Below are positions 24,075 through 31,701 of a stretch of 39,241 nt of DNA, piece after piece. Position numbers and translations under genes: made by a program. Location: positions 1 through 39,241 of the forward strand of contig JAGALA010000036.1 of NCBI GenBank assembly GCA_017625935.1, in the 5' to 3' direction. Each line of letters opens with the position of its first letter. Position 1 is the first letter of the stretch. The stretch comes from Clostridia bacterium. GTDB lineage: Bacteria; Bacillota; Clostridia; Oscillospirales; CAG-272. Below the pieces are notes generated by a model, which saw nothing but the letters and a program-made list of their open reading frames with translations, made no database searches and was not told where the DNA came from.

Positions 24075-25628
24075 TTAATGCGTCAGCCCTTGTTGAAAGA
24101 GCCAGTCGGCAATCTCCGTGCTACTACCTGCGTAGCCCCACACGTTGTGACCCGAGGTCTTTTCTTCAAAAATAAATGAGGTGCTTCCTGTGGCTTTTAG
24201 CGCGTCGTACATTTGGTGCGTTTTGCTATACGGAACGGACGTGTCGTTTGAGCTATGCACTGCCCAAATTGGAAAATCCTTTAGGTACTCCGCGTATGAA
24301 ACGTCAGCACCGCCGCAAAGCGGAACAGCCGCGGCAAAGCTATCTCTGTGGCGCATTATCATATCCCAAGTGCCGAAGCCACCCATTGAAAGCCCCATAA
24401 TGTAGAAGCGGTTCATATCAGTAGCAAGGTTGTATTTTGCCCACTCGACAATGCCGAAGGCGGCTTTTAGCTCGTCTGATTCAGGTACGCTTTCAACGCT
24501 GTAATTTCCGTTTTCCCAAGGAGTGTCAACCCACTGCTGACCGCTTGGACATTGTGGGCAAATCACGATAGCGTCCATATATTTTGAGTCCTTTTGATTG
24601 AAAAGCTCGCTAACCATATTTTTAAGCTGTGATACGTTATCGTCGCCACGCTCGCCCGCGCCGTGCAAGATAGTCACTACGGGGTATTGCTTTGAAGAAT
24701 CGTAGTCGGACGGAACGTAAATTCTATATTTCAAGGTCGTGTCAATGTAGGTGTAGCTGCCCTCCTCAAAAATAAGGAGAAGCTTGTCAAGGTTGAAGCT
24801 GCCCTTTGATTTTAAATATTCTGCGTAGGTGTAGTCCTTTTCGGGCGAGGTGGCAAGCGTGAAGGAGTCCTCGGGCTTTACAACAAGCTCATTTCCACCC
24901 ACAAGGATTTTTTCCTTGGCAAGATCAAGCATATAGCCATAGAGATAATCGTTTGGCGCATAAAGTACAAGGTCATCGCCCAAAACGGTAACGGCAAAAT
25001 CGTTTGAATAACAAATTTCGTCTTTTACAAACTCGATGTCATCGTGTGCTTTGCCAACATAGATTCTGTGCTCAACGGAGCTTGGACAGCTTCTATCGGT
25101 ATAGAAGCGAAGCTCCACACCGTATTTGTCCTTGATGTGCGCCCGTAATTCCTGTGCGTATTTTCTGCAAATATCGGTGTTTTTGTAAACAATTGCGTAG
25201 TCACTTACCCCGTCCTTGATGATATTCAAGGTTTCGGGCGTCGGCTTTATCGGCTCAGGCTCAGGCTCAGGTTCCGGCTCGGGTTCAGGCTCAGGGTCAG
25301 GCTCAGGGTCAGGCTTGTCCGGTTCAGGATCGGGCGTTGGCTTGTCAGAGTCAACGGGCGTGTCGGTTGGTGTGTCGGTGTCAACGGGTGTGTCAGGGTC
25401 GGTTATCTCACCTGCACCTGTGTCGGTGTCCGTCGGCTGATTAGAGTCAGTTGGCTTATCCGAGTCGGTCGGCTTTGATTCCGTGCTTGTATCGGTTGTT
25501 CCCGTGTCGCTATCGGTTGTATTTGGCTCATTTTCGCTTGATGTGTCAGTCGATGCGCCGCACGAGGCAAGCGCAAGCATCATAACTAAGCAAAGCAAGA
25601 CGGAAAGAATCTTATTTATGCTTTTCAT
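24075..25628 (-). CDS. Secreted esterase lipoprotein (alpha/beta hydrolase, feruloyl-esterase-like)
   Basis: A 517-residue lipoprotein with lipobox LALASC (Cys23), a Thr/Ser/Asp-rich linker and a (PE/PD)n stretch (about 96-135), both likely spanning the cell wall. A domain at about 140-260 (AIVYKNTDICRKYAQEL...) resembles the N-terminal domain of secreted glycosidases. The alpha/beta hydrolase part has GLSMGG (S414), HSSNDTSVP (D462) and SGHNVW (H494) as a complete triad, with VTILHGAGERGDD forming the oxyanion region. It probably removes ester groups from plant polysaccharide outside the cell. AAAGGAG precedes the start. Confidence 0.87.
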   Translation of the reverse strand: MKSINKILSVLLCLVMMLALASCGASTDTSSENEPNTTDSDTGTTDTSTESKPTDSDKPTDSNQPTDTDTGAGEITDPDTPVDTDTPTDTPVDSDKPTPDPEPDKPDPEPDPEPEPEPEPEPEPEPIKPTPETLNIIKDGVSDYAIVYKNTDICRKYAQELRAHIKDKYGVELRFYTDRSCPSSVEHRIYVGKAHDDIEFVKDEICYSNDFAVTVLGDDLVLYAPNDYLYGYMLDLAKEKILVGGNELVVKPEDSFTLATSPEKDYTYAEYLKSKGSFNLDKLLLIFEEGSYTYIDTTLKYRIYVPSDYDSSKQYPVVTILHGAGERGDDNVSQLKNMVSELFNQKDSKYMDAIVICPQCPSGQQWVDTPWENGNYSVESVPESDELKAAFGIVEWAKYNLATDMNRFYIMGLSMGGFGTWDMIMRHRDSFAAAVPLCGGADVSYAEYLKDFPIWAVHSSNDTSVPYSKTHQMYDALKATGSTSFIFEEKTSGHNVWGYAGSSTEIADWLFQQGLTH

Positions 25629-25658
25629 AATTTCTCCTTTGGATTTTCTTACATTTTT

Positions 25659-25687
25659 ATACTAACATATAATAAATATGTTGTCAA
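25659..25687 (-). promoter_or_regulatory. Promoter of the esterase gene
   Basis: TTGACA (25682-25687), 17 bp, TAGTAT (25659-25664) on the minus strand. A single GGCTTTAGCC hairpin with an AATTCAT flank (about 25720-25736) lies between it and the RibU stop codon. Confidence 0.65.
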
Positions 25688-25736
25688 CGCATTAAGCCAC
25701 GGTAATTTTGTAAAACCAATTCATGGCTTTAGCCAA

Positions 25737-26285
25737 TTACGGTATCAGCTTAATTTTGCGCAGAGCCTTCATTATATGCTTATAGAAAAATACGACGATT
25801 GAGGTATTAATTAAGCATTTTAAGAGGTTAAACGGTAAAAAGACGGGAAGGAGCATATCTAAAACCGCCTCGCGCGGAACCTTCATATAAAGCGGTGTGA
25901 TAAGCGCGTTCCATAGTAGCATTGCCGCAACCGTGACGGCAGACGAGATTGCAAGCCCGATAATTGCCGACTTGAACGAACGGTTTTTCTTGTATAGAAT
26001 GGCGGGAACGAGCGCGAAGCACAGGCTTGAAATTACGTTCATCACAAAGCCGATGATTCCCGTTGTGCTAATGGTGATAAGCTCCAAAAGCGCACACGCA
26101 AAGGTGATGCCCACCGCCGCCCAAGGACCGATGGCAAAGCCTGCCATTACAATCATTGCGTCCTTTGGGTCAAAGCTCAAAAATCCCGCAAAGCGAATGG
26201 GAATTATATTTCCCAAATTGGTGAGGGCAAACGCAAAGGCGCAAAAAACGCCCGCGGCTGCAATCTGTTTAATTTTGTTTTTCAT
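25737..26285 (-). CDS. ribU: ECF transporter S component, riboflavin (RibU-like)
   Basis: A 182-residue, six-helix S component that binds riboflavin in the membrane and works with a shared EcfAAT energizing module (not in this window). The family pattern is visible: IAAAGVFCAFAFALTNLG then FLSFDPKDAMIVMAGFAIGPWAAVGITFACALLE. The FMN riboswitch and terminator directly upstream support a flavin role strongly. The start at 26285 has AAGGAAG upstream; a longer frame from 26336 starts inside the terminator hairpin and is rejected. Confidence 0.92.
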   Translation of the reverse strand: MKNKIKQIAAAGVFCAFAFALTNLGNIIPIRFAGFLSFDPKDAMIVMAGFAIGPWAAVGITFACALLELITISTTGIIGFVMNVISSLCFALVPAILYKKNRSFKSAIIGLAISSAVTVAAMLLWNALITPLYMKVPREAVLDMLLPVFLPFNLLKCLINTSIVVFFYKHIMKALRKIKLIP

Positions 26286-26321
26286 AGCTTCCTTTCCTGC
26301 GAAAAAGCGCATATTCGGGTA

Positions 26322-26348
26322 TAAAAAATCCGCCATACGAGGTGGCGG
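26322..26348 (-). terminator. Riboswitch expression-platform terminator
   Basis: On the minus strand CCGCCA...TGGCGG then ATTTTTTAT, between the FMN aptamer and the RibU ribosome site. FMN binding would favour this hairpin and stop transcription. Confidence 0.85.
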
Positions 26349-26414
26349 AACGGAATTTCAAGCTGTTTTTTAGCCCAAAAGCATCAAAAATGCGACACAG
26401 GGTGCGCTTTTTTA

Positions 26415-26637
26415 ATCTTCTCCCATTCAGACTATACTGCCGGTTTCGGAATTGCACCGAATCTGCCACGGAATGCCATAAAATGCACAGAAACGCTCAC
26501 TCTAAACACACGGCAGGAGCAAGCCCCTGCCCTACACATATATTGTGTACGAGCTTTTGTCCTCTGCACATATTTTGCAATCTCGGTTAGCTCGCGGACT
26601 TTACCGCCGATAAGGAATTTCACCTTGCCCCGAAGAT
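26415..26637 (-). promoter_or_regulatory. FMN riboswitch (RFN element) with an enlarged variable arm
   Basis: Conserved blocks in order on the minus strand: GGGGCAAGGTGAAATTCC, CGGCGGTAAAG, CCGCGAGC, GGTGCAATTCCG, CCGGCAGTATAGTC and ATGGGAGAAG. The arm between CCGCGAGC (26590-26597) and the GATTCGGTGCAATTCC block (26448-26463) is 126 nt. It contains a dispersed-repeat hairpin at 26511-26536. All core positions are kept, so it is probably functional. Confidence 0.95.
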
Positions 26638-26657
26638 AATATATTTTTTACGCTACT

Positions 26658-26686
26658 ATTTTATCACCTCGGTGCTCTTTTGTCAA
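26658..26686 (-). promoter_or_regulatory. Promoter of the RibU transcript
   Basis: TTGACA (26681-26686), 17 bp, TAAAAT (26658-26663) on the minus strand, just upstream of the FMN aptamer. Confidence 0.8.
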
Positions 26687-26693
26687 GTTTTTG

Positions 26694-26722
26694 TTTACAA
26701 ATGCACGCGCGTATGCTAAAAT
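26694..26722 (+). promoter_or_regulatory. Promoter of the asparaginase gene
   Basis: TTTACA (26694-26699), 17 bp, TAAAAT (26717-26722) with TGC extension. Its -35 is 7 bp from the -35 of the divergent RibU promoter. Confidence 0.75.
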
Positions 26723-26760
26723 ATTTGTGTACGGGCAAAAAGCCCACCAAGGAGATTTTT

Positions 26761-27774
26761 ATGAAAAAGCATATTTGCATAATTCACACAGGCGGCACAA
26801 TAGGTATGGTCAAGTCATCACACGGCTATCAGCCGAAGGAAAAATATCTTGAAATCGTGCTTGACACAATTTCCGACCTTAAGTCCACCGAGATGCCGAA
26901 AATTTCATTTTACGAAATGTCCCCCCTGCTTGACTCGTCCGATATGGCGGTTGACGATTGGAACAGGATTGGCGAGGAGATTGCCAAAAGGTACGATACG
27001 TACGACGGCTTCGTTGTTTTGCACGGCACGGACACAATGGCGTACACAGCGGCGGCGCTCTCGTTTATGCTTGAGGGTCTTAACAAGCCTGTTATCTTGA
27101 CAGGCTCGCAAATTCCGCTCTGCGAGATAAGAAGCGACGGTCAGGACAACCTCGTCACCTCGCTTTTAATTGCAAGCAGCGGAAAAATTAACGAGGTTTG
27201 CCTTTATTTTGGCGGCAGGCTGCTCCGCGGTAACCGCGCAACGAAGATGTCGGCAGACGGGCTCCTTGCGTTTGACTCCCCTAACTGTCCGCGCATTGCC
27301 GAGGCAGGAATAAGCATAAGATACCTACCGTATAATCCGCCAAAAACAGACACAGGGTGCGCTTTTTCCCTTTGCAAGCTGAAAAACGTGCCTATTGGCG
27401 TCCTCAAAATTTTCCCCGGTATTTCTTTCCCTATTTTCGACACGCTTATGACGGAAAAATTAAAGGGCATCGTGCTTGAAACCTTCGGTGCGGGAAATAT
27501 CCCCGGTGAGGGGCATTCGCTCCTTCCGATTATCGAGCGCGCGTTTAATGCAGGCTCGGTTGTGACGGTTTGCTCACAATGTCCGCAGGGCACGGTTACG
27601 CTCGGTGCGTACGCGACAAGCTCCGCCCTTACCGAGGCAGGTGCAGTCAGCGGCTACGATATGACAACCGAAGCAGCGGTTGCAAAGCTGTACTATCTTT
27701 TCTCCAAGGGATACTCCAAGGAGGAAATCAAGGAGAAAATGGAGGAAAATTTGCGCGGAGAGCTAACGAAATAA
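26761..27774 (+). CDS. ansA: L-asparaginase type I
   Basis: A 337-residue cytoplasmic enzyme that hydrolyses L-asparagine to aspartate and ammonia. Catalytic residues are in place: T13 in HTGGTIG, T90 and D91 in VLHGTDTMAYTA, and K162 in RGNRATKMSADG. The absence of a signal peptide fits type I. AAGGAG precedes the ATG at 26761; an in-frame ATG at 26680 lies upstream of the promoter and is rejected. Single-gene unit ending in an array and a terminator. Confidence 0.93.
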   Translation: MKKHICIIHTGGTIGMVKSSHGYQPKEKYLEIVLDTISDLKSTEMPKISFYEMSPLLDSSDMAVDDWNRIGEEIAKRYDTYDGFVVLHGTDTMAYTAAALSFMLEGLNKPVILTGSQIPLCEIRSDGQDNLVTSLLIASSGKINEVCLYFGGRLLRGNRATKMSADGLLAFDSPNCPRIAEAGISIRYLPYNPPKTDTGCAFSLCKLKNVPIGVLKIFPGISFPIFDTLMTEKLKGIVLETFGAGNIPGEGHSLLPIIERAFNAGSVVTVCSQCPQGTVTLGAYATSSALTEAGAVSGYDMTTEAAVAKLYYLFSKGYSKEEIKEKMEENLRGELTK

Positions 27775-27775
27775 G

Positions 27776-27870
27776 TTGCGCATAATAGCGCAAAATGAAT
27801 TGTGCTAACGCACATAAATCGACACTTTGTGTCATGAATTGTGTCAAGGACACATGAATTGGCTATCGCC
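27776..27870 (+). repeat. Hairpin array, ATGAATT linker, after the asparaginase gene
   Basis: Begins one base after the stop codon: TTGCGC-ATAATA-GCGCAA (27776-27793), GTGCTAACGCAC (27802), GACACTTTGTGTC (27821), GTGTCAAGGACAC (27841), GGCTATCGCC (27861). Linkers read on the asparaginase strand, and a terminator follows directly. Confidence 0.85.
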
Positions 27871-27879
27871 ATTATATAA

Positions 27880-27911
27880 AAAACCTCTTTTGCGCTTTGC
27901 AAAAGAGGTTT
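27880..27911. terminator. Bidirectional terminator between ansA and mscL
   Basis: AAAACCTCTTTTGC pairs with GCAAAAGAGGTTTT and is flanked by A and T runs on both sides. On the minus strand it lies just after the relic of the mscL end, so it was probably the original mscL terminator. Confidence 0.88.
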
Positions 27912-27918
27912 TTGTTTA

Positions 27919-27944
27919 TTATTTGTTTCTTAAAAGCTCGCGGA
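27919..27944 (-). pseudogene. Relic: last codons and stop of mscL
   Basis: These 26 bases are identical to 28043-28068, the 3' end of mscL, and read RELLRNK-stop on the minus strand. The match ends exactly at the stop codon. Relic and gene are separated by a miniature element. Confidence 0.85.
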
Positions 27945-28029
27945 ACCAGCCTCCTTTAACAAGGGAGGGGGACCGCAACGTATTAACTCTATCCTCGCAC
28001 TCGCGTTGTAAGCGGTGGAGGGATTTTTT
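27945..28029. mobile_element. Two-hairpin miniature element between mscL and its relic
   Basis: Starts ACCAG then CCTCCTTT-AAC-AAGGGAGG (B end, next to the relic). Inner arms are CCGCAACG (27973-27980) and CGTTGTAAGCGG (28004-28015), and it ends GGAGGGATTTTTTT (A end, next to the intact gene). Same family as 7321-7407 and 36583-36668. Confidence 0.8.
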
Positions 28030-28042
28030 TGCGAATTTTTGG

Positions 28043-28693
28043 TTATTTGTTTCTTAAAAGCTCGCGGATGTCCTTGAGCAAATCTTCGGTTGTTGGGTTA
28101 TTCGCTCTTTCAAGCGCTGCCGCCTCGTCAGCAAGTCTTTGTGCTTCCTCAGCTTCCTTCGCCTTTTGTGCGCGGTAAGCCTCAACGTCTGCCTCGCTTC
28201 TAAAATCAAAGCCCTGTGCTTTCATTTCCTTCTTTTCTTCCTTGGTTACCTTGCCGTTTATCACAAGGTTGGCCATTTTCTCGTGGCTTGCACGTACGGA
28301 GTTGATAACCTTAACTATTACGAAAAGAACAACTGCAATTATGATAAAGTTGATGATTGCGCTGATAAATGCGCCCCAGTCGATGTAAATTGAATGGGCG
28401 AGGTCGATAACCTGCTCCATTATCGCGTTGCCGTTTGCATCAACCAAAACTGCGCCGTCCTCACCGAGCTTTTCAACGGATTTGTACGCAGGGGAAAGCA
28501 TTGTAATTGCGCCCGAAAGACCGTCCTTGCCGATGATAAGTGCCAAGATCCAGTTGATAATAGGCTTCAAAATAAAGTTTGAAAGTCCGTTTACAACACC
28601 GGTAAACGCACCGCCGACAATAACGCCGACTGCCATATCAAGCACGTTGCCGCGCGTGATGAAGGTTTTGAATTCGTTAAGTATTTTTTTCAT
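28043..28693 (-). CDS. mscL: Large-conductance mechanosensitive channel MscL
   Basis: A 216-residue channel that opens under membrane tension to release solutes during osmotic downshock. N-terminal amphipathic helix and TM1 are plain: FKTFITRGNVLDMAVGVIVGGAFTGVVN. TM2 is at about 105-130 (IDWGAFISAIINFIIIAVVLFVIV), and the C-terminal bundle helix is TTEDLLKDIRELL. It is longer than usual (about 130-150) because of an expanded extracellular loop and an Ala/Glu/Lys-rich, likely coiled-coil insert at about 145-195. Strong promoter; a repeat hairpin lies in the leader. AAGGAG is the ribosome site. Confidence 0.93.
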   Translation of the reverse strand: MKKILNEFKTFITRGNVLDMAVGVIVGGAFTGVVNGLSNFILKPIINWILALIIGKDGLSGAITMLSPAYKSVEKLGEDGAVLVDANGNAIMEQVIDLAHSIYIDWGAFISAIINFIIIAVVLFVIVKVINSVRASHEKMANLVINGKVTKEEKKEMKAQGFDFRSEADVEAYRAQKAKEAEEAQRLADEAAALERANNPTTEDLLKDIRELLRNK

Positions 28694-28735
28694 CTTTTCT
28701 CCTTCCTTTGGACTTTACAGGACGGCAAAGTTAAA

Positions 28736-28760
28736 CGGGAGGAGCAAGCCCCTCCCCTAC
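28736..28760 (-). repeat. GTAGGGG hairpin repeat in the mscL leader
   Basis: On the minus strand GTAGGGGAGGGGCTTG then CTCCTCCCG, with a GGGAGG/CCTCCC stem. It lies between the mscL promoter and its ribosome site. The same module is found at 23394, 39062 and, with compensating stem changes, inside the FMN riboswitch. Confidence 0.8.
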
Positions 28761-28813
28761 AGGGGTACCAAAAAGCAAGCCGTTTTCTAAAGCCCATATT
28801 ATTTTACAAGAAA

Positions 28814-28842
28814 ATTATACACTTTTCGATTAATTTTGTCAA
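28814..28842 (-). promoter_or_regulatory. Promoter of mscL
   Basis: Full consensus TTGACA (28837-28842), 17 bp, TATAAT (28814-28819) on the minus strand, giving a leader of about 115 nt. Confidence 0.85.
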
Positions 28843-28879
28843 TAGGAATATATTTCACTTTAGCGCGCTAAAATTTTTG

Positions 28880-28908
28880 TTTACAAATACATCATTATAT
28901 GATATAAT
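28880..28908 (+). promoter_or_regulatory. Promoter of the 28942 gene
   Basis: TTTACA (28880-28885), 17 bp, TATAAT (28903-28908). Confidence 0.8.
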
Positions 28909-28941
28909 AGAATTACAAGAATAGACAAAGGAGGCATTTTT

Positions 28942-29439
28942 ATGGATGAAAAGATAATAGACGCTATGGTTGAAGGCGAAAAATGTGCTATTGGTGAAGA
29001 TTGCCAAGATGCCGTTTTATGCGAAAGCAAGCCCAAAAGGAAAAAAAGAATACCGCTTAAAGTAATTTCGACTGTGCTTTATTCTATAATCACTGTCGTT
29101 GCTTTTGCGTTTAACGTTTGGCTTTTTGTTGAAGCAATAGCTACCGTCAACACAGTCACAGAGGGCTGGGACGGACTTGGCAAGGCAATCGGTCTTGCGG
29201 TTATAATTTACTTAACGATAATTGTAGGTGCGGTGGGCGTTATTTTGTATCAGATTCCGTCGTGCCTTAGCTTGGTTGGACTTTGCACATCCTTCAAAAA
29301 GACAAAGCGCGGCGAAATAAGAGGCGGAAAAATCTATTTTTCAGTGCTTTTTGCGCTGACCGTTGTGTCCGAAATTTTACTTGCTGCTATATCGGTAGGA
29401 ATTATTCTCTTGATTAAATTTACTAGCGGCTCCAACTAA
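28942..29439 (+). CDS. Small three-helix membrane protein, unknown
   Basis: A 165-residue protein. A Cys-containing acidic N-terminus (CAIGEDCQDAVLCE), a basic KPKRKKR patch, then membrane helices at about 38-62, 80-105 and 135-160. AAAGGAGG precedes the start. No family recognised. It is a single-gene unit whose transcript would run into the structured element at 29456. Confidence 0.7.
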   Translation: MDEKIIDAMVEGEKCAIGEDCQDAVLCESKPKRKKRIPLKVISTVLYSIITVVAFAFNVWLFVEAIATVNTVTEGWDGLGKAIGLAVIIYLTIIVGAVGVILYQIPSCLSLVGLCTSFKKTKRGEIRGGKIYFSVLFALTVVSEILLAAISVGIILLIKFTSGSN

Positions 29440-29455
29440 ATAACAAAAGTGGCTG

Positions 29456-29551
29456 GCTCATTAAGAATCCAGCAAAATCAATAGGTTTCGTCTAAATAAT
29501 GACAAAAAGCAGAATTTCACTACGAAATTCTGCTTTTTATTGTTAATGAGC
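29456..29551 (+). terminator. Large stem with an inner terminator hairpin
   Basis: Outer stem GCTCATTAA (29456-29464) with TTAATGAGC (29543-29551). It encloses AAAAAGCAGAATTTC / GAAATTCTGCTTTTT (29504-29538), a good Rho-independent terminator for the 28942 gene. Confidence 0.75.
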
Positions 29552-29579
29552 TGCCCAAAAAGGACTCGGGGGGTTGACA

Positions 29580-29760
29580 GATTAAGAGCAGAAATCGTCG
29601 TTTGCGACCGAAGGCGTACATGGCGTACGTCGAGAGTTTAGCAAACGGCGATAATAAACCACACCATGGAGAAAAGCGGAGCTTTTCAACCTTATTTTTC
29701 AAACGATACCGTATATAGGTAGTTTTTGTCCTTTTGTGGTTTATGGTTGTGCCTTAATGT
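29580..29760. other. Structured non-coding stretch of unknown nature
   Basis: Nested pairing: ATCGTCGTTTGC (29587-29598 region) with GCAAACGGCGAT, inner CGAC/GTCG and a CGTAC-ATGGC-GTACG hairpin. TGGTTTAT and its complement occur nearby. No open frame fits. It could be a structured RNA or a decayed insertion element end. Confidence 0.5.
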
Positions 29761-29798
29761 GTCACCCCCTTTATTTTTAATTTTCCGCTAACCTCAAC

Positions 29799-29864
29799 CC
29801 ACGCTTGCGTGGATTTCATCACGCAGTGATTTCATCCCAAAGGGATTTATTCTTGCGTAGCAAG
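29799..29864 (-). repeat. Hairpin array with ATTTCAT linker (ATGAAAT on the minus strand)
   Basis: CCACGCTTGCGTGG (29799), CACGCAGTG (29820), CCCAAAGGG (29836), CTTGCGTAGCAAG (29852). It lies just 3' of the minus-strand GH127 gene, preceded by AGCGGTGGATGAGGTGG (29876-29892), the A end of the miniature element family. Confidence 0.8.
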
Positions 29865-29898
29865 ATTTCATTGATAGCGGTGGATGAGGTGGAAAACC

Positions 29899-31701
29899 TT
29901 ATTCAATCAAAGTCCAAACCTGCATTGAGCTTTCTCCTCGGTTAGCGAATGCATAATATGGAATAAACGTCGCCTTAATTCTCCTTCTTTCGCGCGAAAT
30001 GGGGGAATAGAGCGCGCTTGACTCGGGGCGCACGTAGGCATCAACTGTTACGGTTGGCACGCCGAGCGCCTCGTTTTGCATTACCGTAAAGTCGGTATTT
30101 CTGTCGATACGGATATTATATAAGTCGCATATGTTGTCGTGTCCCTCAAGGCAGTAAACAACGGGGCCGTAAAGGAGCGCGACCTTACCTGCATTTGCTT
30201 GCACGCGCGGATTGGCTTCAACTAAGTAAATCGGAATTTCAAAATCAATTGATTTTTCCTCATTTGCGCGCAAATGGAGGGGGACGTATCCGTTTTTGCC
30301 TATTTTTCCCGTGTCGAGATACTCAGGCACACGCACGTAAACCGTCACGTCGCTGTCGGCGGAAAAGCTGATTTTTCCGTTTTCGGGATAGCTTGTTTTT
30401 TGCGTCATGGTGATTTCGTGCTCGCCAAGCGTTATCTTCGCAACGGACGATGCAAATTGCTGCGCGTATATCGCGTTTTCGTCCTTTGTATATAGAAGCG
30501 AGCCGAGCGACGGCAAAAATCTCACGATATTCGGCGGGCAGCAGGAGCATTCAAAGACCTCAACGCGCTCAGTTGGCGGCAACGGATCCTTGTTTTTTAC
30601 CGAGCCGTGCCTTGTGTGGTTTTTAGTTACTATTTCAAGCGGATTTTGATAGAAAAACGATTTTCCGTCAAGCGAGGTTGAGGAAAGGAAGCCGTTATAC
30701 AGCACTCTTTCAATAACGTCGGCGTACTTTTTCTCTCCCGTCAAGATAAGCATCCTTTGTGCAAAGAAAACAAGACCGATAGCGGCGCAGCTCTCGCTAT
30801 ACGCGGTTTCATTCGGCAAATCGTACGCTACGGTAAACGCCTCACCCATATGCGTTGAGCCGATACCGCCCGTTATATACATTTTTTTCGTCACTATATC
30901 GTCGAAAATTTTCTCGCACGCGGTTTTTAATTCCCCGTCGCCGTCGCGCAATGCGAGGTCAGCCATTGCACAGTAGAAATACACCGCGCGCACGCTATGT
31001 CCCTCAGCCTCCCACTGCTCCTTGGCAATTTTGTGGGATTGGTTGTATTTTTCCTCGCTCCAATCGGTGAGCCCTTCGTTTCTTTTTCCGCGCTCACATA
31101 CGAAAAAGCGACACATGTCGAGGTATTTTTCATTTTTTGTGTGGTCATAGAGCTTTATTAGCGCAAGCTCAATTTCCTCGTGACCCGGGGTTACAAAGGC
31201 GGTGTCCTTGTCGATAATAAATCGCTTTTCCACGTAGCTAACGTATTTTTCCATCAGCTTAAGGAATTTATCCTTGCCTGTTGCCTCTTTATACGCAATT
31301 GCGCCCTCAATCAAGTGACCGAGGCAGTAAAGCTCGTGGCAATCGCGGTTCTTGAAGATGCCCTCGGGCTCACAGGGGATAAAATACGAGTTGAAATAGC
31401 CCGATGGGAGCTGATTTTTCTCAATATCGTCAACAATTGCATCGATTTTTTCCTCAAGATCTTTATCTCCCATACCTAAGGAAATTAGGTACGACGCGCC
31501 CTCAATCCACTTTGCAACGTCGCTGTCCCAAAATACGTGTGGACGCACGGGCGAGTCCTTTTCGCACTTAAAGGCGCTAACTCTGCCTGTGTCGTAAAAC
31601 CTGTCGTACACAGCGTGTACGGTTGTTTTTTGCGCCATTTGTTGCTTTTTTTGCCAAAAGCCGCCGTTTATTTTTATGCTTTTGAAGTTAACAGATTCCA
31701 T
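29899..31701 (-). CDS. GH127 beta-L-arabinofuranosidase
   Basis: A 600-residue DUF1680/GH127 enzyme that releases beta-L-arabinofuranose from plant glycans. It has an (alpha/alpha)6 barrel (about 1-420) and beta-sandwich C-terminal domains. The zinc/cysteine active site is visible: E287, E303-x-C305 (SESC) and the FECSCCPPN motif with C387 and C388 (nucleophile and ligand). Other landmarks are GYFNSYF, CHELYCLGHLIEGAIAY and GGIGSTHMGEAF. No signal peptide. Its start overlaps the upstream chromate-transporter gene by 14 bp, so it is the third gene of that unit, an unexpected pairing. Confidence 0.93.
   Translation of the reverse strand: MESVNFKSIKINGGFWQKKQQMAQKTTVHAVYDRFYDTGRVSAFKCEKDSPVRPHVFWDSDVAKWIEGASYLISLGMGDKDLEEKIDAIVDDIEKNQLPSGYFNSYFIPCEPEGIFKNRDCHELYCLGHLIEGAIAYKEATGKDKFLKLMEKYVSYVEKRFIIDKDTAFVTPGHEEIELALIKLYDHTKNEKYLDMCRFFVCERGKRNEGLTDWSEEKYNQSHKIAKEQWEAEGHSVRAVYFYCAMADLALRDGDGELKTACEKIFDDIVTKKMYITGGIGSTHMGEAFTVAYDLPNETAYSESCAAIGLVFFAQRMLILTGEKKYADVIERVLYNGFLSSTSLDGKSFFYQNPLEIVTKNHTRHGSVKNKDPLPPTERVEVFECSCCPPNIVRFLPSLGSLLYTKDENAIYAQQFASSVAKITLGEHEITMTQKTSYPENGKISFSADSDVTVYVRVPEYLDTGKIGKNGYVPLHLRANEEKSIDFEIPIYLVEANPRVQANAGKVALLYGPVVYCLEGHDNICDLYNIRIDRNTDFTVMQNEALGVPTVTVDAYVRPESSALYSPISRERRRIKATFIPYYAFANRGESSMQVWTLIE

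Noticed and set aside
25216..25440. Plus-strand Ser/Gly repeat protein
   Set aside because: Antisense of the Pro/Glu linker in the esterase lipoprotein.
26390..26411. Shared word GACACAGGGTGCGCTTTTT with the asparaginase gene at 27348
   Set aside because: A single 19-nt match, one copy inside a conserved coding region; probably chance or a common word in this genome.
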